Assembly: GCF_900185645.1 (NCBI RefSeq)
Contig: NZ_FYAM01000004.1
Coordinates: forward strand, 308,499 to 372,498
Direction of reading: 5' to 3'
Length of the DNA stretch: 64,000 bases
Origin: Clostridium sp. BSD9I1
GTDB lineage: Bacteria; Bacillota; Clostridia; Clostridiales; Clostridiaceae
Part shown: one piece after another, positions 1-9,155 of the stretch
Position numbering within the stretch: position 1 is the stretch's first letter
Layout: each line of letters opens with the position of its first letter
Program-made: the position numbers and the translations under genes
Notes under the pieces: model-generated
What the model saw: the letters and a program-made list of their open reading frames with translations, nothing else
Databases searched by the model: none
Told to the model about the DNA's origin: nothing

Positions 1-2
1 AC

Positions 3-773
3 AAATTTATGGATAACCTCGGGAAGTATGGAATGCTCCCAGCTGTTGCTTTGAGTATCATTGTTGGACCAATAGCAAAGGAACTACCAGTACCTAATAT
101 AGAAATCGGAACTGTATTTAAAATTCCAAATGTTGCAGGAATATTTAAAACCTTGAGTCCTTTTAGCATTGGATTTCCAACTATTAGTGTTTTTGTTGCA
201 GCAATACCAATGGCAGTAATGGTTTATATAATCGCCTTTGGTGATTTTGTAACAAGTGAGTCTCTTATAAAGGAGGCAGATGAAGCAAGACAGGATGAAA
301 AAATTGACTTTAGTGCTAATCGATCTAACTTAGTAAGTGCACTTAGAAATATAATTCAAGCATTATTTAATCCATATGTTGCTTTATGTGGACCATTGTG
401 GGCAGCAGTAACAGCAGCTGTTGGGGAGAGATATAAGGAAGGTAGAGGTGCTATGGACTCTTTAGTTGGAGGAATGGGAACCTTCCGATGGATGACATTT
501 ATATCTGTAGCTTGTATACCAATTGTTTCATTAGTGCAACCAGTATTGCCAGTAGCATTGGCCCTTACGTTGCTTGTTCAAGGTTTTATTTGTACAAGAC
601 TTGCCATGAGTATGTGTCAATCTGATCTAGACAGAGGTATTGCTGGGGTTATGGGTGCAATTATCGTAACAAAAAGCGCAGCTTGGGGATTAGGAATAGG
701 TATCTTATTACACTTTATTTTAGCAGATATGAAGAAAAATAAAGTAGCTGTAGAAGAAACTTTGAATAGCTAA
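3..773 (+). CDS. C-terminal part of a multi-pass membrane permease (5' partial)
   Basis: The reading frame is open to the left edge, so this is the 3' part of a longer gene; the ATG at 9 need not be the start. About 254 residues are visible with several hydrophobic spans (for example PTISVFVAAIPMAVMVYIIA near residue 60, and two or three more between 160 and 245) separated by a polar loop near 85-105. The overall look is that of an NCS2- or benzoate-like solute permease, but I do not recognise the exact family. It sits upstream of a CoA-transferase in the same direction, from which it is separated by a terminator and about 250 bp, so a shared pathway (uptake of an organic acid) is only a guess. 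Confidence 0.6.
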   Translation, partial: KFMDNLGKYGMLPAVALSIIVGPIAKELPVPNIEIGTVFKIPNVAGIFKTLSPFSIGFPTISVFVAAIPMAVMVYIIAFGDFVTSESLIKEADEARQDEKIDFSANRSNLVSALRNIIQALFNPYVALCGPLWAAVTAAVGERYKEGRGAMDSLVGGMGTFRWMTFISVACIPIVSLVQPVLPVALALTLLVQGFICTRLAMSMCQSDLDRGIAGVMGAIIVTKSAAWGLGIGILLHFILADMKKNKVAVEETLNS

Positions 774-838
774 TGTTCTTTCTTAGTTTATAGGCAGGAA
801 TGAAAAGTATAACCGCTTTTAATATGAAAAAGAATAAA

Positions 839-876
839 GAGAAGTTGATGTAATCTTATATCAACTTCTTTTTTTA
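839..876 (+). terminator. Rho-independent terminator after the permease gene
   Basis: The inverted repeat AGAAGTTGAT / ATCAACTTCT (10 bp stem, 10-nt loop) is followed directly by a run of seven T. It ends the left-edge permease gene and separates it from the CoA-transferase gene. Confidence 0.85.
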
Positions 877-1025
877 TACAGAATTATAAATGAATACTCT
901 TAAATTTTAATTTTAAATATAAAATTATTTTAAAATTAAAGAATAAGTAAGGTGAACTTATCATAAGATTCAAAAAGAAATATAATTTATGACATTAATG
1001 TCAGTATAGGGGGAGTGATGTTTAC

Positions 1026-2327
1026 ATGGATTGGAGAGAACTCTATAATGCTAAATTAGTTTCTGCAAAAGAAGCTGTAAGCGCAATCAAATCAGGAGAC
1101 AAGGTAGTTGTTGGACATGCTATATCAGAACCATCCACAATCGTTGAGGCTATGGTAGAAAATAAGGAAAGCTATCAAAATGTTGAGATTATTCATATGC
1201 TGCCTATGGGGAAGATGGAATATGTAAATATCGGCATGGAAAAACATTTTAGACACAATGCTTTGTTTGTTGGTGCTAGAACCAGGGATGCAGTGGCTTC
1301 TGGAAGAGCAGATTATACCCCATGTTTTTTTCATGAAATACCCGATTTGTTTAAAAGAAGTTATATACCTGTAGATGTAGCCTTAATTCAAGTGACTCCT
1401 CCAGATAAACATGGATATTGTAGTCTTGGTGTTTCTAGTGATTATATAAAGCCTGCTGCAGAATGTGCAAAACTTGTAATTGCAGAAGTAAATGATAAAC
1501 TTCCAAGAACGCTAGGAAATTGTTTTGTTCATATTTCTGATATGGATTATATAGTAGAAGCATCTCACCCTTTAATAGAATTAAAGCCTCCTAAGATAAC
1601 TGATGTTGAAAAAGCTATAGGAGAAAATTGTGCATCACTTGTAGAAGATGGAGCAACTCTTCAGCTAGGCATTGGGGCTATTCCAGATGCAGTGCTTTTA
1701 TTTTTAAAGGACAAAAATGATTTAGGAATACACTCAGAGATGATATCTGACGGAGTAGTAGAGCTTGTGGAAGCTGGGGTTATAACAAACAAGAAAAAAA
1801 CTATCAATCCAGGAAAAATGATTGTAACTTTCCTTATGGGAACAAGGAGACTTTATGATTTTATAGATGATAATCCAATGGTTGAGTTACATCCTGTAGA
1901 TTATGTAAATGATCCATATATCATTATGCAAAATGATAACATGATATCTATAAATTCTTGTGTACAAGTGGATCTAACTGGACAAGTTGCATCAGAAAGT
2001 GTAGGGCTTACACAAATAAGTGGAGTTGGAGGACAAGTTGACTTTGTAAGGGGGGCTAACATGAGTAAGAATGGAAAATCTATCATGGCGCTACCTTCAA
2101 CGGCAGCAGGTGGAACCATATCAAAAATAGTACCACTACTTGACGAGGGAGCAGCTATAACCACATCAAGAAATGATGTGGATTATATAGTGACTGAATA
2201 CGGTATAGCAAGACTTAAAGGAAAAACTTTAAGGGATAGAGCAAGGGAACTTATAAACATTGCCCACCCTAAATTTAGGTTAAGTTTAATGGAAGAGTTT
2301 GAGAATAGATTTAAGATGAAATTTTAA
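1026..2327 (+). CDS. Acetyl-CoA hydrolase/transferase family, 4-hydroxybutyrate or butyrate CoA-transferase type
   Basis: 433 residues, the usual length for class I CoA-transferases of the Cat2/AbfT group, which move CoA between acetyl-CoA and an acid such as 4-hydroxybutyrate or butyrate through a glutamyl-CoA thioester. The catalytic glutamate is visible in HSEMISDG and counts to residue 238, the same position as in the characterised 4-hydroxybutyrate CoA-transferase. A glycine loop GVGGQVDF (residues 333-340) and GIGAIPDAV (215-223) are also family motifs. The ATG follows a GGGGGAG ribosome binding site. It is a single-gene unit bounded by terminators. Substrate is not decided by sequence; with a butyrate pathway elsewhere in the window, either a butyrate or a 4-hydroxybutyrate role fits. 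Confidence 0.88.
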   Translation: MDWRELYNAKLVSAKEAVSAIKSGDKVVVGHAISEPSTIVEAMVENKESYQNVEIIHMLPMGKMEYVNIGMEKHFRHNALFVGARTRDAVASGRADYTPCFFHEIPDLFKRSYIPVDVALIQVTPPDKHGYCSLGVSSDYIKPAAECAKLVIAEVNDKLPRTLGNCFVHISDMDYIVEASHPLIELKPPKITDVEKAIGENCASLVEDGATLQLGIGAIPDAVLLFLKDKNDLGIHSEMISDGVVELVEAGVITNKKKTINPGKMIVTFLMGTRRLYDFIDDNPMVELHPVDYVNDPYIIMQNDNMISINSCVQVDLTGQVASESVGLTQISGVGGQVDFVRGANMSKNGKSIMALPSTAAGGTISKIVPLLDEGAAITTSRNDVDYIVTEYGIARLKGKTLRDRARELINIAHPKFRLSLMEEFENRFKMKF

Positions 2328-2378
2328 ATAATCCCCTAGAGATCAATCTATGAAGTAGAATGATCTCTAGGGTTATTT
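2328..2378. terminator. Bidirectional terminator between convergent genes
   Basis: A stem built around CCCTAGAGATCA / TGATCTCTAGGG with a loop of about 18 nt, flanked by A/T-rich ends on both sides, lies between the convergent CoA-transferase and SDR genes. Confidence 0.75.
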
Positions 2379-2405
2379 TATAGATACAGCCTAAAATGCT
2401 ATCCT

Positions 2406-3287
2406 TTATCCGTTAACTATTTCTCCCCCATTTACATGGATAATTTCTCCGGTTATAAAGGAGGCATCATCAGAACCTAAAAATACGTAAGCTGAGGCAA
2501 GCTCCACAGGTTGGCCTGGCCTTCCAAAGGAAGTATTTGAACCAAATTGTTTTACTTTATTGGTGTCGAAAGAAGAAGGTATAAGTGGAGTCCAAATAGG
2601 ACCCGGAGCTACAGCATTTACTCTTATTCCTTTAGATGCTAGTGAGATTGCCATAGATCGGGTAAAAGTAACTATGGCACCCTTGCTTGATGAATAGTCT
2701 ATAAGGAGTTCGTGGCCCTTATAGGCTGTAATAGAAGCTGTATTTATTATAGATGATCCTCTTTTCATGTGAGAAAGAGCCTCACGAGTTAAATAAAACA
2801 TAGAAAATATATTAGTTTTAAAGGTTTCTTCAAGTTGAGCATCTGTAATATTTTCTATAGTATTTTGAACATATTGAACTGCAGCATTATTTATTAAAAT
2901 ATCTAATCCTCCAAGTTCTGTTACAGTTTGTATTACTGCAGACTTACAAAATGCGGAATCTTTAATGTCACCGGGAATAAGTATGCAGCGCCGTCCACAT
3001 TTTATAACAGCTTCTTTAGTTTCTTCGGCATCTTGATGTTCATTAAAATAAATTATTGCAATATCGGAGCCCTCCTTGGCGTAGGAAATAGCTACAGCTC
3101 TTCCTATCCCACTATCTCCACCGGTTATAAGAGTTACTTTATTGCGTAGCTTTCCTGAGCCTTTGTAATTAGGGTTATCATAAATAGGTTTTGGATTCAT
3201 ATCTTTTTCAATTCCAGGATGCACATTTTGGTGCTGAGGTGGAATTTCTTTAGGAAAGTTTTGTATGAAGTTTTGCATATCGCCCAT
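2406..3287 (-). CDS. SDR family oxidoreductase (general stress protein 39/YhdF-like)
   Basis: 293 residues. The cofactor loop TGGDSGIG (55-62), the NNAA motif (133-136) and the catalytic Ser185, Tyr198 and Lys202 (YSSSK) are all present, so this should be an active NAD(P)-dependent short-chain dehydrogenase. The extra 45-residue N-terminal tail rich in Pro, Asn and His (for example PPQHQNVHPG) is typical of the Bacillus YhdF/YhxC general-stress subgroup rather than of metabolic SDRs. The start is supported by GGAGGT nine bases upstream. It stands alone on the minus strand, convergent with the CoA-transferase. The substrate is unknown. Confidence 0.9.
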   Translation of the reverse strand: MGDMQNFIQNFPKEIPPQHQNVHPGIEKDMNPKPIYDNPNYKGSGKLRNKVTLITGGDSGIGRAVAISYAKEGSDIAIIYFNEHQDAEETKEAVIKCGRRCILIPGDIKDSAFCKSAVIQTVTELGGLDILINNAAVQYVQNTIENITDAQLEETFKTNIFSMFYLTREALSHMKRGSSIINTASITAYKGHELLIDYSSSKGAIVTFTRSMAISLASKGIRVNAVAPGPIWTPLIPSSFDTNKVKQFGSNTSFGRPGQPVELASAYVFLGSDDASFITGEIIHVNGGEIVNG

Positions 3288-3482
3288 ATTAGCATACCTC
3301 CCTATGGTTTTTATTGTTTATTTTATTAAGATATTACTTATTTATTATTTAAAATACGTCTTTGAAATATTCCTAAGTAAGTAGTGTGAATTTTTGTATA
3401 TGTTTGGTTTATAGGGGAAAAATAAATTAAAATGAATAGCTTGTTGATTTTAATAAATTTAACCAAAAGGAAAGCAGAAAAT

Positions 3483-4580
3483 ATGAATATTAGCAACAAG
3501 ATAACAGAAAACCAATATAGGTCAATTGTAGAAGGTTCTATGGTAGCCGTAGGAATATTAACTTTATCTAGGGGGGTAAGTAGAAGTGCTTATCATGAGG
3601 GGTGGATATCTGTAATCCTTGGGGGAATATATCCTATAATTGTGGTGATATCAGCATCCTTTATAGATAAAAAAATGAATGGTTGTAGTTTTGAAAAAAT
3701 AAATGATAATATATATGGAAAGTTTTTATCTAAAATAATATTAATAGCTTTTTTTATAAAATTTACTCTTTATGGGGCTAGTGTTTTAGCAGGTTTTGTC
3801 AATGTATCAAAAATAGTAATTATTCCATTTATATCACCTTATGTAATACTAGCTGTTTTATTTTTCATAACCTTATATGCAACTATAAATGGTCTTACAC
3901 TAGTTGGGAGATTATGCGAGGTAGTATCTTATTTATTGATATTACTAGTAATTATGATGAATTCATTTTTAATTGAAGGGTATATGATAAATGTCAAACC
4001 ATTCGTTTCATCCTTTAAGAACATAATCTCAGCTGTACCAAGCAGTTTGTTTTCATATACGGGAGTAGAAATAAGTTATATAGCTATACACTTCATAACT
4101 AATAAATCTAACCCTAAGAAGGCAGGTTTGCAGGCAGTTTTGCTTATTATTTTTGTATATGCATCAAATGTATTTGTAATTATCTACTGCTTAGGATGGG
4201 AAATAACTTCAAAAAATTCATATCCAATTTTATTTTTATCCTCTACTATAGAAATACCTATAATTGAGAATCTTAGAACAACATTAATGGTAATATGGAG
4301 TTTTATTATATTTAGAATTCTTGCTTGTGACTTTTTTGCTGCAGCATATAGTTTATCAAAGGCTTTTAATATGAAATATAAAGCAAGTGTAATAATTACT
4401 TTAATTCTAGGGGCAATTGGAAGCATTTTTATGATGCCTGAATACAATAGGGCAAATATTTTAGACAAGGTTACTCCATATACCATGGGCTTTGGAATGT
4501 TATGGGGAATAATAACTTCCATAATTATTATAATTAAAAATAAAAAAGTATCTAATAATTCCTATAAAAAGGGGGATTAA
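3483..4580 (+). CDS. GerAB/GerKB-family germinant receptor B subunit (first copy)
   Basis: 365 residues from the chosen ATG, with about ten hydrophobic segments and the family opening ITENQYRSIVEGSM. B subunits are APC-superfamily permease-like proteins that bind the germinant in the spore inner membrane. I chose the ATG at 3483 because AAAGGAAAG stands about eight bases before it; an in-frame ATG at 3432 would add 17 residues (MNSLLILINLTKRKAEN) not seen in the second copy. It is the first gene of a four-gene operon and is clearly paralogous to the third gene (shared ITENQY, VSVI-GG-YPII, FIDKKMN, RILACE/D-F). Three bases separate it from the A subunit gene. Confidence 0.92.
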   Translation: MNISNKITENQYRSIVEGSMVAVGILTLSRGVSRSAYHEGWISVILGGIYPIIVVISASFIDKKMNGCSFEKINDNIYGKFLSKIILIAFFIKFTLYGASVLAGFVNVSKIVIIPFISPYVILAVLFFITLYATINGLTLVGRLCEVVSYLLILLVIMMNSFLIEGYMINVKPFVSSFKNIISAVPSSLFSYTGVEISYIAIHFITNKSNPKKAGLQAVLLIIFVYASNVFVIIYCLGWEITSKNSYPILFLSSTIEIPIIENLRTTLMVIWSFIIFRILACDFFAAAYSLSKAFNMKYKASVIITLILGAIGSIFMMPEYNRANILDKVTPYTMGFGMLWGIITSIIIIIKNKKVSNNSYKKGD

Positions 4581-4583
4581 TTA

Positions 4584-6047
4584 ATGATTGAGCTTAAATC
4601 AAATTTAAATACTAACGTAGATATAATTTCATCTAACATTCCTTTAAATTATAATTTTGTAAAAAGGGAATTAGTTATTAAGAACGGAGTGCCTTGTATT
4701 ATTTTATATATAAGTACTCTTATAAATCAGGAGTATTTGGAAAATAACGTAATATATCCTTTGTTGTTTCAAGTACAATCACCAATAGATAATGTTGTAA
4801 ATAAAGTAGAGTTTGTTGCTAAAAAGTTTATTGTCTCAAGTGGGATTGAAATAACAAAGGATGTAAACTTTATAGCTAGTGAACTGATGCATGGCCAGTG
4901 TGCTATTCTGATTGGGGATGAAGACAAGGTTATAATTTGTAATACAGCAGGTCCTAAGCATAGAGCTATTACAGAATCTCAAGTGGAAAAGGTAATAAAG
5001 GGTGGAAAAGAAGCCTTTATTGAAAGCTTAAGTATAAATATAGCCTTAATACAACAAGGAATCAAAAATGAACACTTAAAAATTGATAAATATATATTTG
5101 GAAAAGAAAATAAAGCAGATGGGGTTTTAATGTATTTAGATAATGCTATTGATAAAGAAATTTTACAGAAGATAAAAGATGATTTAAGTTCTATAAAGAT
5201 GCCCCAGGTTTTAGGACCGGGTGTTGTAATGCAACTGTTAGAAAAATTTCCATATTCAATTTTTCCTCAATCAAAAACTACTGAAAAACCTACAAAGGCA
5301 GTTTCTGATATACTCCAGGGGAAGGCAGTGTTAATAGTAGAAGGTGCACCTTATGTAATGATAATGCCAGTGGTTTTTATGGAATTTTTTCAGGAGGTTG
5401 AGGACTATGGTAATAGGCTGCTTTTAGCAAATTTTGATAGAATAATAAGACTTTTAGCTTTAGCAATTATTTTAACTTTGCCATCCATATATCTTATACT
5501 TCTCAAATACAATAGTGAGCTTACGCCGCTAAATTTATCAAAGATAATAGTAAGATCAAGGCTTGATATCCCACTGCCCCCTTTTGTAGAAATACTCATG
5601 ATGGAGATAGTAGTTGAGGTGCTTAGAGAAGGGGGATTAAGATTACCGACTCCTGTAGGTCAAACGCTGAGTATAATAGGAGGAATTATACTTGGTCAGT
5701 CAGCTACTGAGGCTGGAATTGTAAGCCCTACAACCTTAGTAGTTATTGCTATTACAGTTATATGTACATTTGTTATTCCTAATTATGATATGGCACTTTC
5801 AATAAGACTTTTAAGATTTGGCATGCTTACGTTAACTGCTTTATTGGGAATACTAGGACTTTTAATAGGTACACAATTAATAGTAGTAAGATTAATGAAG
5901 ATGGATTCTTATGGGGTTCCTTATCTTTCACCTATAGCACCATTAAGATTTGGTGGACTGAAAGATACGCTAATTAGAAGCAAAGTTGAAAATTTAAATA
6001 AAAGAGCAGAGGGATTTAAATTAAACGAAAATAAAAAGAAACAATAA
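4584..6047 (+). CDS. GerAA/GerKA-family germinant receptor A subunit
   Basis: 487 residues. A soluble N-terminal half (about 1-285) carries the family motif GGKEAFIESLSINIALI (140-156), followed by a membrane domain with the hallmark stretch PLPPFVEILMMEI (330-342), then RLPTPVGQTLSIIGGIILGQ (353-372) and several transmembrane helices up to about 440. A subunits oligomerise and are thought to form the ion channel of the GerA receptor in the spore inner membrane. The C-terminal tail (450-487) is charged and cytoplasmic in appearance. It is the second gene of the operon, placed between two B subunit genes. Length and motifs are complete. Confidence 0.94.
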   Translation: MIELKSNLNTNVDIISSNIPLNYNFVKRELVIKNGVPCIILYISTLINQEYLENNVIYPLLFQVQSPIDNVVNKVEFVAKKFIVSSGIEITKDVNFIASELMHGQCAILIGDEDKVIICNTAGPKHRAITESQVEKVIKGGKEAFIESLSINIALIQQGIKNEHLKIDKYIFGKENKADGVLMYLDNAIDKEILQKIKDDLSSIKMPQVLGPGVVMQLLEKFPYSIFPQSKTTEKPTKAVSDILQGKAVLIVEGAPYVMIMPVVFMEFFQEVEDYGNRLLLANFDRIIRLLALAIILTLPSIYLILLKYNSELTPLNLSKIIVRSRLDIPLPPFVEILMMEIVVEVLREGGLRLPTPVGQTLSIIGGIILGQSATEAGIVSPTTLVVIAITVICTFVIPNYDMALSIRLLRFGMLTLTALLGILGLLIGTQLIVVRLMKMDSYGVPYLSPIAPLRFGGLKDTLIRSKVENLNKRAEGFKLNENKKKQ

Positions 6048-6057
6048 GAGGGTAATT

Positions 6058-7152
6058 GTGAACAAAGAAACTAATAATAAAATAACGGAAAACCAATACA
6101 TGGCACTTGTCCAAAGTTCTATGATTGCAATAGGAATACTAACACTTGCTAGAGGTTTAGCTAAACATGCTTATCAAGATGCATGGGTATCAGTAATTAT
6201 TGGAGGGATATACCCAATAATTATAGTAATAATGGCATCATTTATTGATAAGAAAATGAATCACCATAATTTCTGGCAAATAAATAAGGAGCTGTATGGA
6301 AAGTATTTATCTTATATCATAATTATAATATTTATTGCAGTATTTTCTTTTTCTCAGCTAAGTATAATATCTGGCTATGTAAATGTAATAAATGTAATAC
6401 TAGTTCCTTATTTACCAAAGTACGTTAGTATAATTACTATTATGCTGCTAACTTTATATACTGCTATAAGTGGACTTAATATAGTATCTCGATTATGTGA
6501 AATAGTATTTTACTTGTTAATAATTTTTATAGTCATAACATTAGCCCTTATTTCTAAGGGAAATGTTATAAATGTAATGCCTTTTTTTAGTTCATTTAAA
6601 AACATATTAGCGGCTATACCTGATAGTTTATATTCATATGCTGGAATAGAGCTTAGCTATGTAGTTATATCATTTATAACTAATAAAAGAAACACTAAAA
6701 AATCTGGGATTTATGGTGTGTTAACTGTTATAGTTTCATATACCATAAATGTATTTGCGACTATATGGTGCATAGGATGGGAAATGACAGCTAAGTATTC
6801 AGATCCGACTTTATTTGTAGCGTCTAGTGTAGAAATACCTTTAATTGAAAATGCTAGGACTATAATAATGATTATATGGAGCCTTGTTATATTTAGAATT
6901 CTTGCATGTGAGCTATTTGCATCATCATTTTGTTTATCTAAAGCGACAAGCATAAGTTATAAGAAAAGTTGTGTTATTATAACAGCTATATTAATACCTC
7001 TAAGTTTTTTTCTATTACCTGAGCGTAATAGGATAAAGATTGTAAGTAAAGCTACTCCTTATCTAGTGATAGTAGGATTAGCTTGGGGAGTCATAACCTC
7101 CATAATTATTTTAATTAAGAAAAAGAATTATAAGGAGGAAATAAAGCGATGA
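6058..7152 (+). CDS. GerAB/GerKB-family germinant receptor B subunit (second copy)
   Basis: 364 residues with about ten hydrophobic segments; starts with GTG five bases after AGAGGG. It parallels the first B subunit along its whole length (KITENQYMALVQSSM, GGIYPIIIVIMASFIDKKMN, SLYSYAGIELSYV, ENARTIIMIIWSLVIFRILACE) but differs through most of the membrane segments, so it is an old duplicate rather than a recent one. Two B subunits in one operon imply a receptor that can sense two germinants or form two alternative complexes with the single A and C subunits. The stop overlaps the GerC start by four bases (ATGA), showing translational coupling. Confidence 0.92.
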   Translation: MNKETNNKITENQYMALVQSSMIAIGILTLARGLAKHAYQDAWVSVIIGGIYPIIIVIMASFIDKKMNHHNFWQINKELYGKYLSYIIIIIFIAVFSFSQLSIISGYVNVINVILVPYLPKYVSIITIMLLTLYTAISGLNIVSRLCEIVFYLLIIFIVITLALISKGNVINVMPFFSSFKNILAAIPDSLYSYAGIELSYVVISFITNKRNTKKSGIYGVLTVIVSYTINVFATIWCIGWEMTAKYSDPTLFVASSVEIPLIENARTIIMIIWSLVIFRILACELFASSFCLSKATSISYKKSCVIITAILIPLSFFLLPERNRIKIVSKATPYLVIVGLAWGVITSIIILIKKKNYKEEIKR

Positions 7153-8249
7153 AAAGGAGTATAAGTTTATGCTTAATTATGTCACTTACTTTGATACTTT
7201 CTGGATGCTATGATAGATACCCACAAGAGAAGCTAGGAATAATTGTAGGCCTAGGTTATGATTTGGAAGACGATGGAGTAATGGCTACATATAAAGACAC
7301 GTCAGAAACATTTGTTTTTAGAGGACAACAGCAAATTGATCATGAAGTAGCAACAGGACCAGGCAAGTCTATATATAGCACCCAAGATGAGCTTCAATCC
7401 AAGTCTAGTAGAAAGTGGATTATAGGAAGTGAATTGGTATATTTGATAGGGGAAGAAAGAGCAGAGTATGGAATTAAGGATTTAATTGATGCAATGATGA
7501 GGGATGCTGATAGAAGAAGAGGGGCATCCGTAGCTGTTTCTAGGCAGACGGCAGAACAAATGTTTCAGTTACAACCTAAGGCATACTCAACTATGGCAGA
7601 AGACATTCATGGCACTTTAGAATTTGCATGGCAGGAAAGTTTTTTTAGCAAAGATATTAAAATCAGTAACGTTTTGCAGATGTATCATCAAGAAGGAAGG
7701 GAAATGGTGATTCCCTATCTTGGGATAGATAAAAATAGAGTTAAAGTAATAGGGCTTGCACTATTTGATGGGGACAAGATGATAACTACTGTAGGCTTAG
7801 CAGAAGCAAAACTTATAAACCTTTTAAGAAATAATAAAACAAAGGGGCATTTGAGTGTAAATTTCCCAGAAAGGAATAATTATTATGAAGGATATTTTAC
7901 AAGTAATCGAAAGGTTAAAGTTTCTAAGGAAGAAGAGAATTTAAAGTATTCCATAGACGTAACACTTAGAGGAAACTTAAAAGTTAATACTGTAATTAAT
8001 AAAGCTATAACAAAAAAAGAAGTTAAGGAAATAGAGAAGGATTTCGAGAAGGTGCTAAAGAAGGATTTAGAAGGAGAAATAAAAAAAATACAACAATCAC
8101 ATGGAGTTGATTGGCTGGATTTAAGTAAATATGCAGTAGCTAAATATGGAAGATTAAGTGACTATGGAAGCAATGAAAACTTTAAAAACGCCCAAATAGA
8201 TGTAAATGTAAAAGTTAAAATAGATTCTATAGGAGGAAAAACTGAGTAA
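7149..8249 (+). CDS. GerAC/GerKC-family germinant receptor C subunit, lipoprotein
   Basis: 366 residues. A signal peptide ends in the lipobox LSGC with the lipid-carrying Cys at residue 20, followed by the family pattern of an early YPQEKLGIIVGLGYDL segment. C subunits are lipoproteins on the outer face of the spore inner membrane and are needed for receptor function. The gene overlaps the preceding B subunit by four bases and closes the operon; only 52 bp then separate it from the BusR-like regulator, with no clear terminator between, so some read-through into that gene is possible. Confidence 0.93.
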   Translation: MKRSISLCLIMSLTLILSGCYDRYPQEKLGIIVGLGYDLEDDGVMATYKDTSETFVFRGQQQIDHEVATGPGKSIYSTQDELQSKSSRKWIIGSELVYLIGEERAEYGIKDLIDAMMRDADRRRGASVAVSRQTAEQMFQLQPKAYSTMAEDIHGTLEFAWQESFFSKDIKISNVLQMYHQEGREMVIPYLGIDKNRVKVIGLALFDGDKMITTVGLAEAKLINLLRNNKTKGHLSVNFPERNNYYEGYFTSNRKVKVSKEEENLKYSIDVTLRGNLKVNTVINKAITKKEVKEIEKDFEKVLKKDLEGEIKKIQQSHGVDWLDLSKYAVAKYGRLSDYGSNENFKNAQIDVNVKVKIDSIGGKTE

Positions 8250-8301
8250 TTTGTGCTATAATCTATTTGCTTAAACATATATACATTTGGAGGTTTTTAA
8301 A

Positions 8302-8934
8302 ATGGCGGATAGAATAGAACTGCCTAGATACATAAAAATTGCAGTTGATGTAGCTTCAAGAATATATAAAGGTTCCTTAAAGGAAGCAAGTACTTTAAAG
8401 GGAAGATCTATACTGGCAAGTGAGTATAATGTATCTCCTGAAACTATAAGAAGATCCATGAAGCTTTTAGAGGATAAAGGGGTTGTGGAGGTAAGCAAGG
8501 GTATAGGGGTTATAGTAAAGTCGTCTAAAAATGCTTTGCAATTTATAGATAGCTTTAAAGAAAAGGAACATATAGGTGACCTAAGAAGTTCACTAAAAAA
8601 TTTAACAGATAAAAGGGATGAAATAGAAAGGGAGATACAAGAAGTAAATTCAAAAATACTTGAATATTCTTATAGATATAAGAGCACAAATTTAGTAGAA
8701 ATACTGGAAATTGAAGTTCCAATAGAATCAAAAATAATAGGAAAAACCGTTGGAGAAGTACAATTTTGGTACAACACTGCAGCAACTATAGTTGGAGTTA
8801 AAAGGGAAAATACAATACTTATTTCTCCGGGACCATATCTAGTATTTACTCAAGGAGATATAATACTGGCAGTTGGAGATGAATGGGTAAGCGAAAGAAT
8901 AAGAAAGTTTCTAGAAAACTATGATAATTATTAA
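8302..8934 (+). CDS. busR: BusR-like transcriptional repressor (GntR winged helix + RCK_C), c-di-AMP-type osmoregulator
   Basis: 210 residues from ATG 8302, which is preceded at nine bases by TTGGAGG; a TTG at 8287 lies inside that ribosome binding site and is rejected. Domains: GntR winged helix (about 10-75, with ILASEYNVSPETIRRSMKLLEDKGVV), a charged coiled coil (about 88-125), and an RCK_C (TrkA-C) domain (about 130-205, with ILEIEVPIESKIIGKTV and TQGDIILAVGDE). This exact architecture and length is that of BusR, which binds c-di-AMP through RCK_C and represses betaine uptake genes. The next genes are a betaine ABC transporter whose promoter carries a double palindrome. Function is inferred from architecture plus context; c-di-AMP binding is not shown here. 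Confidence 0.88.
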   Translation: MADRIELPRYIKIAVDVASRIYKGSLKEASTLKGRSILASEYNVSPETIRRSMKLLEDKGVVEVSKGIGVIVKSSKNALQFIDSFKEKEHIGDLRSSLKNLTDKRDEIEREIQEVNSKILEYSYRYKSTNLVEILEIEVPIESKIIGKTVGEVQFWYNTAATIVGVKRENTILISPGPYLVFTQGDIILAVGDEWVSERIRKFLENYDNY

Positions 8935-8994
8935 GTAGGGTTCTAGATACTGAAACTAAGTTTATGTAATTAATAGTTTTATCATATATGCATA

Positions 8995-9055
8995 AAAAAG
9001 ATAGCCTTCTAAGTAAAAATTAACCATATTTTACTTAGAAAGCTATCTTTTTTTA
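8995..9055. terminator. Strong terminator after the BusR-like gene
   Basis: A long stem (AAAGATAGC then TTCTAAGTAAAA pairing with TTTTACTTAGAA then GCTATCTTT) of about 21 bp, with an A-run on the left and a T-run on the right, can act in both directions. It isolates the regulator gene from the betaine transporter promoter that starts directly after it. Confidence 0.85.
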
Positions 9056-9126
9056 TTGACATACTGACAACTTAGTGATAATATAAAGTTGTTGCATAAG
9101 ACAACTTAGTGACGATGTAAAGTTGT
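9056..9126 (+). promoter_or_regulatory. Promoter of the betaine transporter operon with two palindromic operators
   Basis: TTGACA at 9056-9061 and TAATAT at 9079-9084 form a near-ideal SigA promoter with a 17-bp spacer. Two identical dyads ACAACTT-N12-AAGTTGT lie at 9067-9092 and 9101-9126. The first overlaps the spacer and the -10 box, the second covers the start of the transcript. Their left half-sites are 34 bp apart. The same design recurs at 12431-12501. Binding by the adjacent BusR-like repressor is inferred from position and from the two-site operator known for BusR. Confidence 0.8.
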
Positions 9127-9155
9127 TTCATAATAATGGAAGGAGAAAAATATTT

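Noticed and set aside
9123..9155. TTG at 9123 as start of the betaine ATPase
   Set aside because: It lies inside the second operator half-site and the ATG at 9156 has GGAAGGAG at good distance.
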